64,000 bases of DNA from Gammaproteobacteria bacterium (GTDB lineage Bacteria; Pseudomonadota; Gammaproteobacteria; DSM-16500). The DNA is taken from positions 124,001 through 188,000 of the forward strand of contig JARLJO010000078.1 of NCBI GenBank assembly GCA_031291175.1, in the 5' to 3' direction. Position 1 is the first letter of the stretch. Each line of letters begins with the position of its first letter. Under the pieces are notes generated by a model. That model was not told the origin of the DNA. It made no database searches and saw nothing but the letters and a program-made list of their open reading frames with translations. This document shows, in pieces, positions 34,182 through 44,899 of this stretch. A program made the translations under genes and the position numbers.

Positions 34182-35384
34182 ATGCGTTTTTCTACTTTTT
34201 TTCAGGCTAATGGCCAACTTGGTGCGACACTCTTAATCACTGGTTGCTGCATAGGCGCCGGCATGCTGGGCATGCCTGTGATGAGCGCCATGGCTGGATT
34301 CATACCGACAACACTGGCCATGGCTTTATGTTATTGCTTCACGACATTCACGGGCTTACTCATTCTTGAGGCGACGCTTTGGTTTAATGGCAATGTTAAT
34401 CTGCCATCCATTGTCGAGATGACTCTCGGAAAATTTGGCAAAGTCATGACGCTTTTACTTTTTCTATTTTTATTTTATTGCTTATTCGTAGCCTATCTTG
34501 ATGGCGGTGGCGCGCTTTTTGCTGACATCATCAGCTCGCTCATTCATCATTCGGTTTCTCGCGCCATTGGTATTTTAGCTTGCGTCAGTTTTGTCGGAAT
34601 CATTACTTATTTGGGTACTCAACTTGTCGATGGCATCAATCGCAGTTTACTTTTAGGTTTAGTCATTTCTTATTGCATTTTAGTCTGCATAGGTCTGCCG
34701 AAAGTGAGCCAGGCAAACTTAAAGCACATGGATTTAACCGCGAGCTTAGCTACCATTCCTATATTGCTGATTTGTTTTGGCTATCATAATTTAGTCCCTA
34801 GCATTACGTATTATCTCAAAAAAAATGTGAATGCTATTCGATTCGCCATTATTGTTGGCAATCTGATTCCTTTTTTCGTTTATCTTTTGTGGAACTTTGT
34901 AATCTTAGGCATGCTGAATTCCGCTGATATTCACTCCTCATTAAAAGCTGACATGGTCACGGATTTATTGCAGGGTGCTTCATCTTCTTTATCGATTATT
35001 GTCTTTGTTAAAATGTTTTCATTGTTTGCCATGCTAACGTCATTCATTCCAACAGCGATTAGCTTTGCGGATTTTTTAAAAGATGGCTTTAAAAAAACAT
35101 TTCGTGCGGAGCAAAAAAATGATTTCGTGCTGTACGGTCTGGTTTTTATACCGCCTTTGATTTGCACGCTGTTCTATCCGCATTTATTTTTACAAGCATT
35201 GGGCTTTGCCGGCGGCTTTATTGATGTGTTGCTGTTTGGTGCCCTGCCGGCCACGGTCATATTGGTCGGTCGAAATATAAAAAAAATGGAAGGACCGTAT
35301 CAAGTCATTGGAGGCAATTTAACACCGATAATTATTCTGCTTTCATCTGCGCTGGTTTTATTGCTTAAATTAAAAGGGAGTTAG
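34182..35384 (+). CDS. Aromatic amino acid permease (HAAAP family, TyrP/Mtr-like)
   Basis: A 400-residue protein with about eleven membrane spans. The first span begins LGATLLITGCCIGAGMLGMP, the G-x-x-I/C-G-x-G-x-L/M-x-x-P pattern of the hydroxy/aromatic amino acid permease family (TyrP, TnaB, Mtr). Another typical element is LICFGYHNLVPSITYYL near residue 200. It should import tryptophan or tyrosine with protons. The upstream leader with Trp codons and the TrpR-like operator point to tryptophan as substrate. Coding strand shares direction with trpR but has its own promoter. Confidence 0.88.
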   Translation: MRFSTFFQANGQLGATLLITGCCIGAGMLGMPVMSAMAGFIPTTLAMALCYCFTTFTGLLILEATLWFNGNVNLPSIVEMTLGKFGKVMTLLLFLFLFYCLFVAYLDGGGALFADIISSLIHHSVSRAIGILACVSFVGIITYLGTQLVDGINRSLLLGLVISYCILVCIGLPKVSQANLKHMDLTASLATIPILLICFGYHNLVPSITYYLKKNVNAIRFAIIVGNLIPFFVYLLWNFVILGMLNSADIHSSLKADMVTDLLQGASSSLSIIVFVKMFSLFAMLTSFIPTAISFADFLKDGFKKTFRAEQKNDFVLYGLVFIPPLICTLFYPHLFLQALGFAGGFIDVLLFGALPATVILVGRNIKKMEGPYQVIGGNLTPIIILLSSALVLLLKLKGS

Positions 35385-35447
35385 CGTCACTAACAATCAG
35401 CCATTTTTTGATTTATGTTAATCAACAGCAACACTTTTTCAGGATAA

Positions 35448-35475
35448 AAAAAAGAGGCCTGAAAGGCCTCTTTTT
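35448..35475. terminator. Bidirectional terminator between permease and pnp
   Basis: AGAGGCCT-GAA-AGGCCTCT with A-run on the left and T-run on the right ends both the plus-strand permease and the minus-strand pnp transcripts. Confidence 0.9.
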
Positions 35476-35492
35476 GATTTGCTAAAAATCAC

Positions 35493-37601
35493 TTAGCTAT
35501 TTACAGGTTGCTCAACCTCTTTCATGCTCAAACGAATCTTGCCTTGTCTGTCAACTTCAAGCACCTTGACTCGAATGACTTGGCCTTCAGCTAGCTTGTC
35601 GCTAACTTTTTCGATACGTTCATTAGCAATTTGTGAGATATGCACCAAACCTTGTTTGCCTGGCAAGATATTCACGATCGCACCGAAGTCCATCAGCTTA
35701 ACCACTGTGCCTTCATAAACTTGACCAATGGTGACGTCTGCCGTGATCAATTCAATACGACGCTTAGCTTCTTCACATGCAGCCAAATCAGAAGCCGCTA
35801 CGCGGATAGAACCATCATCATCAATATCAATAACGGTGCCGGTTTCTTCTGTCAACATACGAATGGTCACACCACCTTTACCGATCACATCGCGAATTTT
35901 ATCAGAAGGCACGCGCATGTTCAGAATACGAGGAGCGTAAGCGGACATTTCTTGACGTGGCTTGTTCAATGATGCTTCCATGATGCCGAGAATATGTACG
36001 CGACCAGCATTCGCTTGCTCTAGCGCATCTCTCATGATGTTCTCAGTGATACCATCAATTTTAATATCCATTTGCAAAGCAGTGACACCTTTAGCCGTAC
36101 CCGCTACTTTGAAATCCATGTCGCCAAGATGATCTTCATCACCCAAAATGTCGGTCAATACCGCATGACGATCGCCTTCTTTCACTAAACCCATTGCAAT
36201 ACCCGCAACGTGTGCACGAATAGGCACGCCAGCGTCCATTAACGCCAAGCTTGTACCGCAAACGGATGCCATGGAGCTTGAACCGTTGGATTCAGTGATT
36301 TCAGAAACCACACGCATGACGTAAGGAAATTCTTTTTGTGTAGGCAATACAGCAGCAACACCGCGTTTAGCCAAGTTACCATGACCAATTTCACGACGCT
36401 TAGGGCTACCCACAAAACCCACTTCACCCACAGAGTACGGAGGAAAGTTGTAATGCAACATGAAGGTGTCTTTACGTTCGCCTTCTAATGCATCAATGGT
36501 TTGCGCATCGCGTTCGGTGCCTAAGGTTGCAACCACAATGGCTTGTGTTTCACCACGGGTAAACAAAACAGAACCGTGTGTGCGCGGCAAAATACCCACT
36601 TGAATGGTAATCGGACGAACGGTTTTGGTATCACGACCGTCAATACGTGGTAAGCCTTGTAAAATACGGCTACGCACGATTTTGCTTTCTAATTTGCTGA
36701 ATGCGCTTTTGATGTCTTCTATCAAAATTTGATCGTCTTCTTTGTCAGCATCTTCTGCCAAGAGTTGCTCGATCAAACGTTCGCGAACGTCAGCAATCGC
36801 CACTTGACGCTCTTTTTTATCTTTCAGTTGATAAGCATTTGAAATGGTGGTTTCTGCCGCTTCCAGTACGCGTTTTTCAACGTGTTCATTGCCGACTGGC
36901 GCTTCCCATTCCCATTTTTTGCTGCCCGCTTCTGTAACCAATTCTTTAATGTTGCTGATCGCGATTTGCATTTGCTGATGCGCAAACATCACGCCACCCA
37001 GCATTACAGGCTCTGCTAATTCTTTCGCTTCGGACTCTACCATCAACACAGCTTTTTCTGTACCCGCCACAACCATGTTCAATTCAGAAGTGGTTAATTC
37101 GGAATAGGTTGGGTTTAACAAATAAGCACCGTCTTTGTAACCGACTCTTGCCGCGCCTAATGGGCCTGCAAACGGTAAACCTGAAAGGCAAAGTGCAGCG
37201 GATGCACCTAACATAGCAGGAACATCTGGATCAATTTCAGGATTCATCGACATCACGGTTGCGATGACTTGTACTTCGCAATTGAATCCTTTAGGGAACA
37301 ATGGACGTACTGGTCTATCAATCAAACGGGAGGTTAAGGTTTCTTTTTCGCTTGGCTTTGCTTCACGCTTGAAATAGCCACCAGGAATTCGGCCTGCCGC
37401 ATACGTACGTTCTTGATAGTTTACGGTGAGAGGGAAAAAATCTCTTTCTTCAGGGCCGCTTGGCTTGCCCACTGCGGTTACTAATACTACCGTATCATCC
37501 ATGGTCACCATGACCGCGCCGGTTGCTTGTCTTGCAACGATACCTGTCTCTAATGTGACAGTATGATTACCATAACGGAAAACTTTTTTGACTGATGCCA
37601 C
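35493..37601 (-). CDS. pnp: Polyribonucleotide nucleotidyltransferase (PNPase)
   Basis: A 3'-5' phosphorolytic RNA exonuclease, part of the degradosome. The 702-residue protein has the two RNase PH domains (~1-220 and ~310-540; the second with [16 protein letters not shown] and [13 protein letters not shown] and the catalytic aspartates in GDMDFKVAG), the helical linker between, a KH domain at ~555-615 ([17 protein letters not shown]) and an S1 domain at ~620-690 ([18 protein letters not shown]). It follows rpsO by 119 bases; the leader contains a stable hairpin. Start at the ATG with GTGGCATCA. Confidence 0.97.
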   Translation of the reverse strand: MASVKKVFRYGNHTVTLETGIVARQATGAVMVTMDDTVVLVTAVGKPSGPEERDFFPLTVNYQERTYAAGRIPGGYFKREAKPSEKETLTSRLIDRPVRPLFPKGFNCEVQVIATVMSMNPEIDPDVPAMLGASAALCLSGLPFAGPLGAARVGYKDGAYLLNPTYSELTTSELNMVVAGTEKAVLMVESEAKELAEPVMLGGVMFAHQQMQIAISNIKELVTEAGSKKWEWEAPVGNEHVEKRVLEAAETTISNAYQLKDKKERQVAIADVRERLIEQLLAEDADKEDDQILIEDIKSAFSKLESKIVRSRILQGLPRIDGRDTKTVRPITIQVGILPRTHGSVLFTRGETQAIVVATLGTERDAQTIDALEGERKDTFMLHYNFPPYSVGEVGFVGSPKRREIGHGNLAKRGVAAVLPTQKEFPYVMRVVSEITESNGSSSMASVCGTSLALMDAGVPIRAHVAGIAMGLVKEGDRHAVLTDILGDEDHLGDMDFKVAGTAKGVTALQMDIKIDGITENIMRDALEQANAGRVHILGIMEASLNKPRQEMSAYAPRILNMRVPSDKIRDVIGKGGVTIRMLTEETGTVIDIDDDGSIRVAASDLAACEEAKRRIELITADVTIGQVYEGTVVKLMDFGAIVNILPGKQGLVHISQIANERIEKVSDKLAEGQVIRVKVLEVDRQGKIRLSMKEVEQPVNS

Positions 37602-37681
37602 AGGATGTATCCTATATATTGAATCGGTGAGTAAGTATGAAATATAGCGTCAGCGTATAAAACCAACGAATGCTATTGAAA

Positions 37682-37702
37682 GCCCCACATGAAATGTGGG
37701 GC
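37682..37702 (-). promoter_or_regulatory. Stable hairpin in the rpsO-pnp interval
   Basis: GCCCCACAT-gaa-ATGTGGGGC forms a nine-pair stem between rpsO and pnp. In E. coli the same interval carries a hairpin cut by RNase III through which PNPase represses itself. Only three T follow it on the minus strand, so it is a weak terminator at most. Confidence 0.6.
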
Positions 37703-37720
37703 GACGTGACGCTAAATTGC

Positions 37721-37990
37721 TTAACCGCGAATTTCAAGCTCTTTGATCAGCTTGCGATATCCTTGCGGATTTTTTCTTTTAAAGTAAGCCATCAATTTAC
37801 GACGTTGGCTTACCATGTTAGTCAAACCATAACGTGTATGAAAATCATGGTTATGAACTTTTAAATGCTTAGTCAAATAGTCAATGCGGGCAGACAGCAA
37901 AGCAATTTGAACTTCAGATGAACCGGTGTCATCTTTAGCGCGTCTATGTGTTTTTACGATCTGCGCTTTCGCGGCAGTAGTGAACGACAT
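37721..37990 (-). CDS. rpsO: Ribosomal protein S15
   Basis: The 89-residue primary 16S rRNA-binding protein of the small subunit. KDDTGSSEVQIALLSARIDYL and HNHDFHTRYGLTNMVSQRRKLMAYFKR, given in parts, are the conserved body. The ATG at 37990 gives exactly the standard length; an ATT-frame upstream extension does not belong. GGGAG precedes it. A terminator separates it from truB upstream. Confidence 0.97.
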   Translation of the reverse strand: MSFTTAAKAQIVKTHRRAKDDTGSSEVQIALLSARIDYLTKHLKVHNHDFHTRYGLTNMVSQRRKLMAYFKRKNPQGYRKLIKELEIRG

Positions 37991-38022
37991 GTATAAACTC
38001 CCAAATCTAATCAAAATCTCGT

Positions 38023-38056
38023 CAAATTAAAAATCAAGCCCCGTATTGTAGCGGGG
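38023..38056 (-). terminator. Terminator after truB
   Basis: On the minus strand CCCCG-ctacaata-CGGGG is followed by cttgaTTTTT. It ends the rimP-to-truB transcript before rpsO. Confidence 0.75.
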
Positions 38057-38099
38057 AGTTGTTGGTCTCACAAGTACTAAAATACTTTTCAATGGCGTC

Positions 38100-39038
38100 T
38101 TAAACCGCCTCTGCCATTCCTTTGGGGAAATCAAATAACCGGCGCGGCGTAACCCGGCCATCATCCATCATTTCACCAATGCCCATAAACTGGCCGTCTT
38201 GGGAAAAAAGTCTTATCAATCCATTGCTTAATATTGATGTCGCCATTACCGGCTGACCCATGCGCAGATAAAATGCCGCCGAGGTCGATAACTGAATAGC
38301 AGGGAATGACTGCACAGAAGACTCAAGCGGCAACAGACAAGAACGTAAAGCACGCTGTCCGTCTTGATTGCAAATAGCCTCTAGCTCTTCCAATGTGTAC
38401 ATTTTGTTGCCTTGATAAGGCGAAACAGCGGGTCGGCGCAATTCACTGACATGCGCACCACAGCCTAACACCTGACCAATATCATCCACCAACGTTCGAA
38501 TATACGTCCCTTTGGTGCAATGAACATCAATTTTAAACGTATTTTCGGTGCAATCGATCAGTTTAAGACTGTGAATTGTGACAGAGCGAGGTTGCCGCTC
38601 TATCTCAATACCGCGTCTTGCTAACTTATATAACGGCTTGCCCTGAAACTTGATCGCAGAAAACATCGGCGGAATTTGCTGAATCTCGCCAATGAACTGT
38701 TGAAAAACTTGCTCTAAACGCTCTGCTGTCACATCAACAATTGGCTGCGTTGCAATCACATCGCCTTCTGCATCACCTGTTGCCGTACGAATTCCCAATG
38801 TGCCAGTCACGCTATAACATTTGTCAGAATCCAATAAATATTGAGAAAGCTTGGTGGCTTCGCCAAAGCAGATAGGCAACATGCCTGTTGCTAAAGGATC
38901 GAGGCTACCAGTATGGCCCGCTTTTTTGGCGCCAAATAAACGCTTCACGCGCTGCAACGCGCCATTGGATGTCATCTCAAGTGGCTTATCTAATAAAAGA
39001 ATGCCGTCAATTTTAGTCCCAGCGTGTTTATTCATCAT
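38100..39038 (-). CDS. truB: tRNA pseudouridine-55 synthase
   Basis: Makes pseudouridine 55 in the T loop of nearly all tRNAs. The 312-residue protein has DGILLLDKPLEMTSN, KAGHTGSLDPLATGMLP with the catalytic Asp, KLSQYLLDSDK and GTYIRTLVDDIG, then a C-terminal PUA-type domain (AFYLRMGQPV). The start overlaps the end of rbfA by 11 bases. Member of the rimP-nusA-infB-rbfA-truB operon. Confidence 0.96.
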   Translation of the reverse strand: MMNKHAGTKIDGILLLDKPLEMTSNGALQRVKRLFGAKKAGHTGSLDPLATGMLPICFGEATKLSQYLLDSDKCYSVTGTLGIRTATGDAEGDVIATQPIVDVTAERLEQVFQQFIGEIQQIPPMFSAIKFQGKPLYKLARRGIEIERQPRSVTIHSLKLIDCTENTFKIDVHCTKGTYIRTLVDDIGQVLGCGAHVSELRRPAVSPYQGNKMYTLEELEAICNQDGQRALRSCLLPLESSVQSFPAIQLSTSAAFYLRMGQPVMATSILSNGLIRLFSQDGQFMGIGEMMDDGRVTPRRLFDFPKGMAEAV

Positions 39039-39396
39039 TTTCGGAGTTCGTATTTTTTAATGCATTATTAATTAAAGAAGTGATGCGGCTACCGCGTTCG
39101 GTGGAATCATCATAAACAAAACGCAATTGCGGAATCACCCGCATTTCAATTTTGGTTTGTGCCAATGCATAACGCAGAAACTTCGCAGCATTATTTAAAG
39201 CAGCTACGGTTTCTTTTGCTTTTGTTTCATCCCAAACACTCACAAACACTTTTGCGCTCGACATGTCTTTCGCCAAACTGACACTGGTGATAGTTACCAT
39301 GTGAAAGCGCTTGTCTTCTGATTCTTTGAGCAGAATATCTGCGAGCGTCGTCTGAACTAAACCGGCGACGCGCGCCATTCGATTACCTTGTGCCAT
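39028..39396 (-). CDS. rbfA: Ribosome-binding factor A
   Basis: A 122-residue KH-like protein that helps mature the 16S rRNA 5' end of the 30S subunit. RMARVAGLVQTTLADIL at the start, TITSVSLAKDMSSAKVFVSV in the middle and MRVIPQLRFVYDDSTERG near the end follow the family closely. The ATG overlaps the infB stop codon (TAATG), so it is coupled to infB; its own end overlaps truB. Confidence 0.95.
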   Translation of the reverse strand: MAQGNRMARVAGLVQTTLADILLKESEDKRFHMVTITSVSLAKDMSSAKVFVSVWDETKAKETVAALNNAAKFLRYALAQTKIEMRVIPQLRFVYDDSTERGSRITSLINNALKNTNSENDE

Positions 39397-42029
39397 TATA
39401 ACGTCCGCTTGACTTCAATTTTTTCAAATACTTCAATTTGGTCGCCAGGCTTGATATCGTTATAACTCTTCACACCAATACCGCATTCCATGCCAGCTCT
39501 TACTTCACCCACGTCGTCTTTGAAGCGACGGAGCGATTCCAATACACCTTCAAACACAACAATGTTGTCGCGCAATACGCGAATCGGATTGTTACGCTTA
39601 ATCGTGCCTTCCAAGACCATACAACCTGCCACCGCACCAATTTTGGAGGAGCGGAACACATCGCGCACTTGTGCGAGTCCTGTGATTTTTTCTTGAATTT
39701 CTGGTGCCATGAAGCCACTGATTGCGCGCTTCACTTCATCAATCACATTATAAATAATGCTATGGTAATGGACGTCAACTCGCTCTGCTTCAATCAATTT
39801 GCGCGCTTCAACGTTGGCTCTGACGTTAAAACCAATGATGATCGCACTGGAAGCCAATGCTAAGTTAACATCGGTTTCGTTAATACCGCCGATACCGCTA
39901 GAAACAATTTTCACCTTCACTTCGGTACCCGAAAGTTCCGCTAAGGCTTGTGATAATGCTTCTGCTGAACCTTGTACGTCTGCTTTCAAGACAATATTGA
40001 GCACGAGATCGGTGACTTTTTCTTCGCCCATACGTTGCAAAATGTTTTCGAGCTTGGCCGCATTTTGACGAGCGAGCTTCACGTCTCTGAATTTGCCTTG
40101 ACGGAACATCGCGACTTCACGTGCGCGCTTCTCATCAGTCACAACCACAAATTCATCACCTGCGTTTGGCGTGCCAGATAATCCCAAAATTTCTACTGGG
40201 ATAGAGGGACCAGCGCTATCAATGGTTTTGCCGTTTTCGTCATACAGCGCTCTAACGCGACCGTATTCAAAACCCACCAAGACGAGATCGCCTTTACGTA
40301 ACGTACCTTGTTGTACCAATACACTCGCAACCGCACCACGACCTTTATCAAGACGTGATTCAATAACAACACCGCGTGCAGGACAATTGATAATTGCCTT
40401 AAGATCCAATACTTCAGCCTGAACCAAAATAGAATCCAGCAACCCTTCAATGCCGTCACCGGTTTTAGCGGAGATAGGAATAAACATGGTATCACCACCC
40501 CACTCTTCAGGGATGAGTTCGAGCTTCGCTAATTCGTTTTTGATGCGATCAGGATCCGCACCGGGTTTATCCATTTTGTTCACAGCCACAATTATCGGAA
40601 CATTAGCCGCTTTAGAATGATTCACTGCTTCTATGGTTTGTGGCATGACACCGTCATCGGCTGCCACGACTAAAATAACCAAGTCAGTCAATTTAGCACC
40701 ACGAGCACGCATTAAAGTAAATGCCGCGTGACCTGGTGTATCTAAAAAGGTAATCACACCTTTGGGGGTTTCAACGTGATAAGCACCGATATGCTGTGTA
40801 ATACCGCCCGCCTCAAGTGATGTCACTTTGGTGCGGCGAATATAATCAAGCAAGGATGTTTTACCATGATCGACGTGACCCATGATCGTAACAACAGGCG
40901 CACGCGTGGTCGCGTCCCCTTGGACTTCAATATCTTTTGTTAACGCTTCTTCAAGAGCGTATGCGCTTAACGGTTTCGCCTTATGGCCTAACTCTTCTAC
41001 GACCAACATCGCTGTTTCTTGATCAAGGACTTGATTGATGGTGACAATAGCGCCCATCTTCATCATGACTTTAATCACTTCAACAGCTTTCACTGTTAGC
41101 TTGGATGCGAGATCAGCAACGGTAATCGTTTCTGGAATACCCACTTCGTGAACAATCGGCGCGGTCGGCTTGGTAAATGCTTGTACCTGAACTTGCTGAG
41201 GCTTACGCATTTTAGCCTTGCGACGACGGTGACCACCACTCATATCATCCGCATCTTCGCTTAATGCAAGACTGAGACGTGCAGGACCCTTGCCAATCAC
41301 AGAGCCAAAGCTGCTGCTTGGACTGCCTTCTCTGCCCATTCCCATTCCGCCACGTCCTTTCTTTTTCTTTTTATTGGGACGTTCTTCTTCCGCTTCGGGC
41401 TGCGCTGGGAGATGACGCTTTTCTTTGTGACGCTTATCTGCAGCTGATTTAGCTTCTTCTTCGGCAGTCGCGGGTTTCGCTTCAGCTGATGCATCTGCAG
41501 TTGCAATAACAGCAGTGGTCACGGTAGCAGTAGTCGCAACCGGTGTGCTTTCAGAGGTCGCCGTTACTTCTGCACTTTGCTCGGAAACAACAGGGGCAAC
41601 TATTGCTTCTGCATCGCTGGCAAGCTCGACTTCTGGTAATTGGACTTTAGGTTGTTCGTCTTCAACAGGGCGTTTGACAAAAGTACGTTTTTTTCGTACT
41701 TGAACACTGATGGTTTTTTTCGCGCCTGTCGAACCACTGACTTTGATTTCACTGGTTTTTGCGCGACGCAAAATAATTTTTTCGGGCGCAGCATCGGACT
41801 TGCCGCCATGATGTTGTTGCAAATAGCGCAGTAACTTTTGTTTTTCTTCTTCTGATACAACCGCATCGACGCCGGCAACTTTAATCCCCGCATCGTTGAA
41901 TTGCAGCAGTAACCGCTCTTCAGATACACCAATATCCGTGGCCAGTTGCTTCACTGACACACTGGATTTTATTGCATTTTTGACTGAACCTTTTTTCTCA
42001 GGTGCAGCAGGTACATCTCTATTCGCCAT
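39396..42029 (-). CDS. infB: Translation initiation factor IF-2
   Basis: The GTPase that brings fMet-tRNA to the 30S subunit. In 877 residues: an N-terminal IF2_N motif ([19 protein letters not shown]), a long charged and Ala-rich linker, a second IF2_N motif (~290-340), then the G domain with [12 protein letters not shown] near 382, DTPGHAAF, and NKMD, domain II, and the C-terminal domain that binds fMet ([18 protein letters not shown]). It is 133 bases downstream of nusA; an imperfect hairpin (CAGCG...CGCTG at 42124-42148) lies between them. A tRNA-fMet gene heads this region. Confidence 0.97.
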   Translation of the reverse strand: MANRDVPAAPEKKGSVKNAIKSSVSVKQLATDIGVSEERLLLQFNDAGIKVAGVDAVVSEEEKQKLLRYLQQHHGGKSDAAPEKIILRRAKTSEIKVSGSTGAKKTISVQVRKKRTFVKRPVEDEQPKVQLPEVELASDAEAIVAPVVSEQSAEVTATSESTPVATTATVTTAVIATADASAEAKPATAEEEAKSAADKRHKEKRHLPAQPEAEEERPNKKKKKGRGGMGMGREGSPSSSFGSVIGKGPARLSLALSEDADDMSGGHRRRKAKMRKPQQVQVQAFTKPTAPIVHEVGIPETITVADLASKLTVKAVEVIKVMMKMGAIVTINQVLDQETAMLVVEELGHKAKPLSAYALEEALTKDIEVQGDATTRAPVVTIMGHVDHGKTSLLDYIRRTKVTSLEAGGITQHIGAYHVETPKGVITFLDTPGHAAFTLMRARGAKLTDLVILVVAADDGVMPQTIEAVNHSKAANVPIIVAVNKMDKPGADPDRIKNELAKLELIPEEWGGDTMFIPISAKTGDGIEGLLDSILVQAEVLDLKAIINCPARGVVIESRLDKGRGAVASVLVQQGTLRKGDLVLVGFEYGRVRALYDENGKTIDSAGPSIPVEILGLSGTPNAGDEFVVVTDEKRAREVAMFRQGKFRDVKLARQNAAKLENILQRMGEEKVTDLVLNIVLKADVQGSAEALSQALAELSGTEVKVKIVSSGIGGINETDVNLALASSAIIIGFNVRANVEARKLIEAERVDVHYHSIIYNVIDEVKRAISGFMAPEIQEKITGLAQVRDVFRSSKIGAVAGCMVLEGTIKRNNPIRVLRDNIVVFEGVLESLRRFKDDVGEVRAGMECGIGVKSYNDIKPGDQIEVFEKIEVKRTL

Positions 42030-42162
42030 CGTGCCCCCTTACTTACTATTAATCCCAAAACCACTTTTGGCAGGCTAAAAAGGCCTGAAAAAAACGGTTT
42101 TGGGATAACGTGTTGTCTGATAACAGCGTCATGTAACATGATGCGCTGACATCATTTTCACG

Positions 42163-43689
42163 TTATTTCGCGTGATCTGCATCATCAAACCACGGCTTAC
42201 GCGCTATCATAATTAATTTTGCAGCTGTTTCTTCATCAAGGTCGCCGAAGTCTAACAAATCATCTACTGATTGTTCTGCCAAGTCTTCGCGTGTGATGAT
42301 TCCATGCTTAGCTAACATATAAGCCATTTGTCTATCCATGCCTTCCATTTCTAATAAATCTTTGGCAGGCTCGGTGTTTTCGAGTGATTGCTCTTCTGCG
42401 ATGGCCTTGGTTAACAGGGCCGCTTTTGCTCGCTCGCGCAATGCTTCTACTAACTCTTCATCGAAACCATCGATTTCTAGCATTTCTTGAACTGGGACAT
42501 AGGCAATTTCTTCTAAGGATGAAAAACCTTCCGCAATTAACATCTGCGAAATTTCATCATCAACGCCCAATTTTTCTTTAAATAAGCTTAAGACCGTTTC
42601 TTCTTCTGCTTCGGTTTTGGCTTTAGCTTGTGTTTCGGTCATGACATTTAAAATCCAACCGGTCAAATCACTCGCCAAACGGACGTTTTGACCGCCGCGG
42701 CCAATGGCTTGTGACAACTGCTCTTCTTTCACTGCGATATCCATCGTTCGGCTATCTTCATCCACAATAATGGATGCTACTTCCGCAGGCGCCATGGCAT
42801 TAATCACTAGTTGCGGAGGATTATCATCCCACAATACGATATCAATGCGTTCACCACCTAATTCGCTGGAGACAGCTTGCACGCGTGAACCACGCATACC
42901 CACACAAGCACCGATAGGATCAATTCGACCATCATTCGTTTTAACGGCAATTTTCGCTCTGGAACCGGGATCGCGCGCTGCGCCTTTGATTTCAATCAGC
43001 TCTTCGCCAATTTCAGGCACTTCAATTTTAAATAATTCAATTAACATTTCAGGTCGGGTACGGCTTACGATCATCTGTGGTCCTTTTAAATCAGAACGCA
43101 CATCAAACAGGTAAGCACGGATACGATCGCCCATGCGTACCGCTTCGTGAGGAATCATTTCGCTTCGTGGCAACATCGCTTCTGCGTTATTACCCAAATC
43201 CAATAAAATGTAATCACGTGTGACTTTTTTGACAACGCCATTCACCAGTTGGCCTAATCGCTCTTTATAAGCGTTAGCCACTTGGGAGCGCTCGGCTTCT
43301 TGTACTTTCTGGACGATGACTTGCTTGGCTTTTTGCGCAGCGATACGACCAAACTCCACGGACTCCATGGGTTCTTCCAGGTAACGGTCAACAGACGCAT
43401 CGGGGTTACGCAACTTCGCATCAGACAAAGTCAGATACACCACACCTTCCACGCCTTCCAATTCATCAATAATATCAACAGGCGTATCATCGGCTATCAC
43501 CAACCAGCGTCGGGTTGTGTGATAATCACCGGTCTTTCTATCGATAACAACTTTCACATCGATGTCTTCGCCAGCACGTTTTTTAGTCGCCATCTCCAAC
43601 GCCGCTTCGATGGCCTGGAAGATGACTTCACTGTCCACGCCCTTCTCGTTGGATACTGCCTCAACAACTAACAAGATTTCTTTGTTCAT
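42163..43689 (-). CDS. nusA: Transcription termination/antitermination factor NusA
   Basis: Binds RNA polymerase and affects pausing, termination and antitermination. The 508 residues show the N-terminal polymerase-binding domain, an S1 domain (~135-200, [21 protein letters not shown]), two KH domains ([41 protein letters not shown]), and two C-terminal acidic repeats ([18 protein letters not shown] and [20 protein letters not shown]), the arrangement of gammaproteobacterial NusA. It is 15 bases after rimP. Confidence 0.97.
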   Translation of the reverse strand: MNKEILLVVEAVSNEKGVDSEVIFQAIEAALEMATKKRAGEDIDVKVVIDRKTGDYHTTRRWLVIADDTPVDIIDELEGVEGVVYLTLSDAKLRNPDASVDRYLEEPMESVEFGRIAAQKAKQVIVQKVQEAERSQVANAYKERLGQLVNGVVKKVTRDYILLDLGNNAEAMLPRSEMIPHEAVRMGDRIRAYLFDVRSDLKGPQMIVSRTRPEMLIELFKIEVPEIGEELIEIKGAARDPGSRAKIAVKTNDGRIDPIGACVGMRGSRVQAVSSELGGERIDIVLWDDNPPQLVINAMAPAEVASIIVDEDSRTMDIAVKEEQLSQAIGRGGQNVRLASDLTGWILNVMTETQAKAKTEAEEETVLSLFKEKLGVDDEISQMLIAEGFSSLEEIAYVPVQEMLEIDGFDEELVEALRERAKAALLTKAIAEEQSLENTEPAKDLLEMEGMDRQMAYMLAKHGIITREDLAEQSVDDLLDFGDLDEETAAKLIMIARKPWFDDADHAK

Positions 43690-43704
43690 AGCGTCAGCCT
43701 CACT

Positions 43705-44160
43705 TCACCCAGCAATATCAGCAATCACTTTTGCCTTCTCGATATTGGAAAACGGTAATACCACCTCTTCTTCTGTCTCCATTAAAAGGTGTATATTATC
43801 TCCTTCCACCCGCAGCAGGACCCCTACAAAATTTCGTCGATCGTTTACCGGTGCATTTAACCGAACCTTAACACGACTACCGACAACTTTTTGGTAATGC
43901 GCGATCTCAAATAATGGTCTATCTAAACCAGGAGATGAAACTTCTAAGGTATATTTTCCCTGTATCGGATCTTCGACGTCCAACATCGCACTTACTTGAC
44001 GGCTTACTTTGGAACAATCATCTGCTGTAACCCCAGTACCGTTGTCGATATAAATTCGCAGTACTGATCCTCTGCCCTGGCCGTGCATTTCATAGCCAAC
44101 AAATTCATAGTCCATGGAACTAACCGTGGTAGCTAAAAGATCACGCAATGATGCAGCCAT
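43705..44160 (-). CDS. rimP: Ribosome maturation factor RimP
   Basis: A 151-residue protein needed for 30S assembly. GYEFVGYEMHGQGRGSVLRIYID, in parts, and the central signature LDVEDPIQGKYTLEVSSPGLDRPL are typical; the C-terminal Sm-like part includes FVGVLLRVEGDNI. It opens the rimP-nusA-infB-rbfA-truB series. Confidence 0.95.
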   Translation of the reverse strand: MAASLRDLLATTVSSMDYEFVGYEMHGQGRGSVLRIYIDNGTGVTADDCSKVSRQVSAMLDVEDPIQGKYTLEVSSPGLDRPLFEIAHYQKVVGSRVKVRLNAPVNDRRNFVGVLLRVEGDNIHLLMETEEEVVLPFSNIEKAKVIADIAG

Positions 44161-44332
44161 AAATTTCTCCGCTTTCTTCCCAAGCCTGGCAGGCTTTAGG
44201 GTTGATCAAGAGCTAACTCGGCACATTTTATTTTAAAACAATGTACTTACATTAAGACCCTTACCCCGATATTCACCTAGCAAAGGGCGCCACTCCGCAT
44301 TACGGAAGCGACTTTCATAATTATAGTTGGCT

Positions 44333-44360
44333 AAAAACAAAAAACCCCAAACGGGGTTTT
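44333..44360 (-). terminator. Terminator downstream of tRNA-fMet
   Basis: On the minus strand AAAACCCC-gttt-GGGGTTTT is followed by further T (ttgttttt). It would end the tRNA transcript at least partly before rimP; a 170-base leader to rimP remains. Confidence 0.8.
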
Positions 44361-44381
44361 ATTATTTTTGCTTTTATCAAT

Positions 44382-44458
<77 letters not shown>

Positions 44459-44899
44459 ATAACAGCGACATTCTATATAAACCCCTTAAGACATTCAAGT
44501 AAAAAGAATGCGAATTCATATTTATATTCGTAAGGTTCACCGGGAGTCGCATTAAGAAACTAGAATAACCCCGTTCTTTCTTGCGCTAATGCACTAAGCC
44601 TATCTTTTGACTGAATAATTGCTGCAGCCAACCGTAGAGCAGACTTCTGCATACTCGGTGTTCTTGCAGACCGAATCCATTGGGCACCGCCCAACAAACC
44701 AAATCGACATGCAATATAACCAAACCTAAGGAGGTACCGATCCGACCTTGCCAAACATCCCTGGTAGTGATTGTTTTTAAAGAGGCTGAATCTGTAACGG
44801 TCATCAGTGTATATGCTTTATAGAGAGTAAGCAAACTTACTCTGCCCAAGCAGGCTTTTAAATTGCTTGCGGACAGAAGGGCTTATGAAAAAACGGCAC
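44459..44899. other. Intergenic space with no supported gene
   Basis: 441 bases between tRNA-fMet and aroE. Two overlapping minus-strand frames of 64 and 87 codons exist but show no ribosome site and no family I know; one ends SMQKSALRLAAAIIQSKDRL, which might be a degraded gene end. The promoter of the tRNA presumably lies just upstream of 44458. Confidence 0.5.

Noticed and set aside
44560..44849. Two overlapping minus-strand frames between tRNA-fMet and aroE
   Set aside because: No start signals and no family resemblance; composition does not favour either frame.
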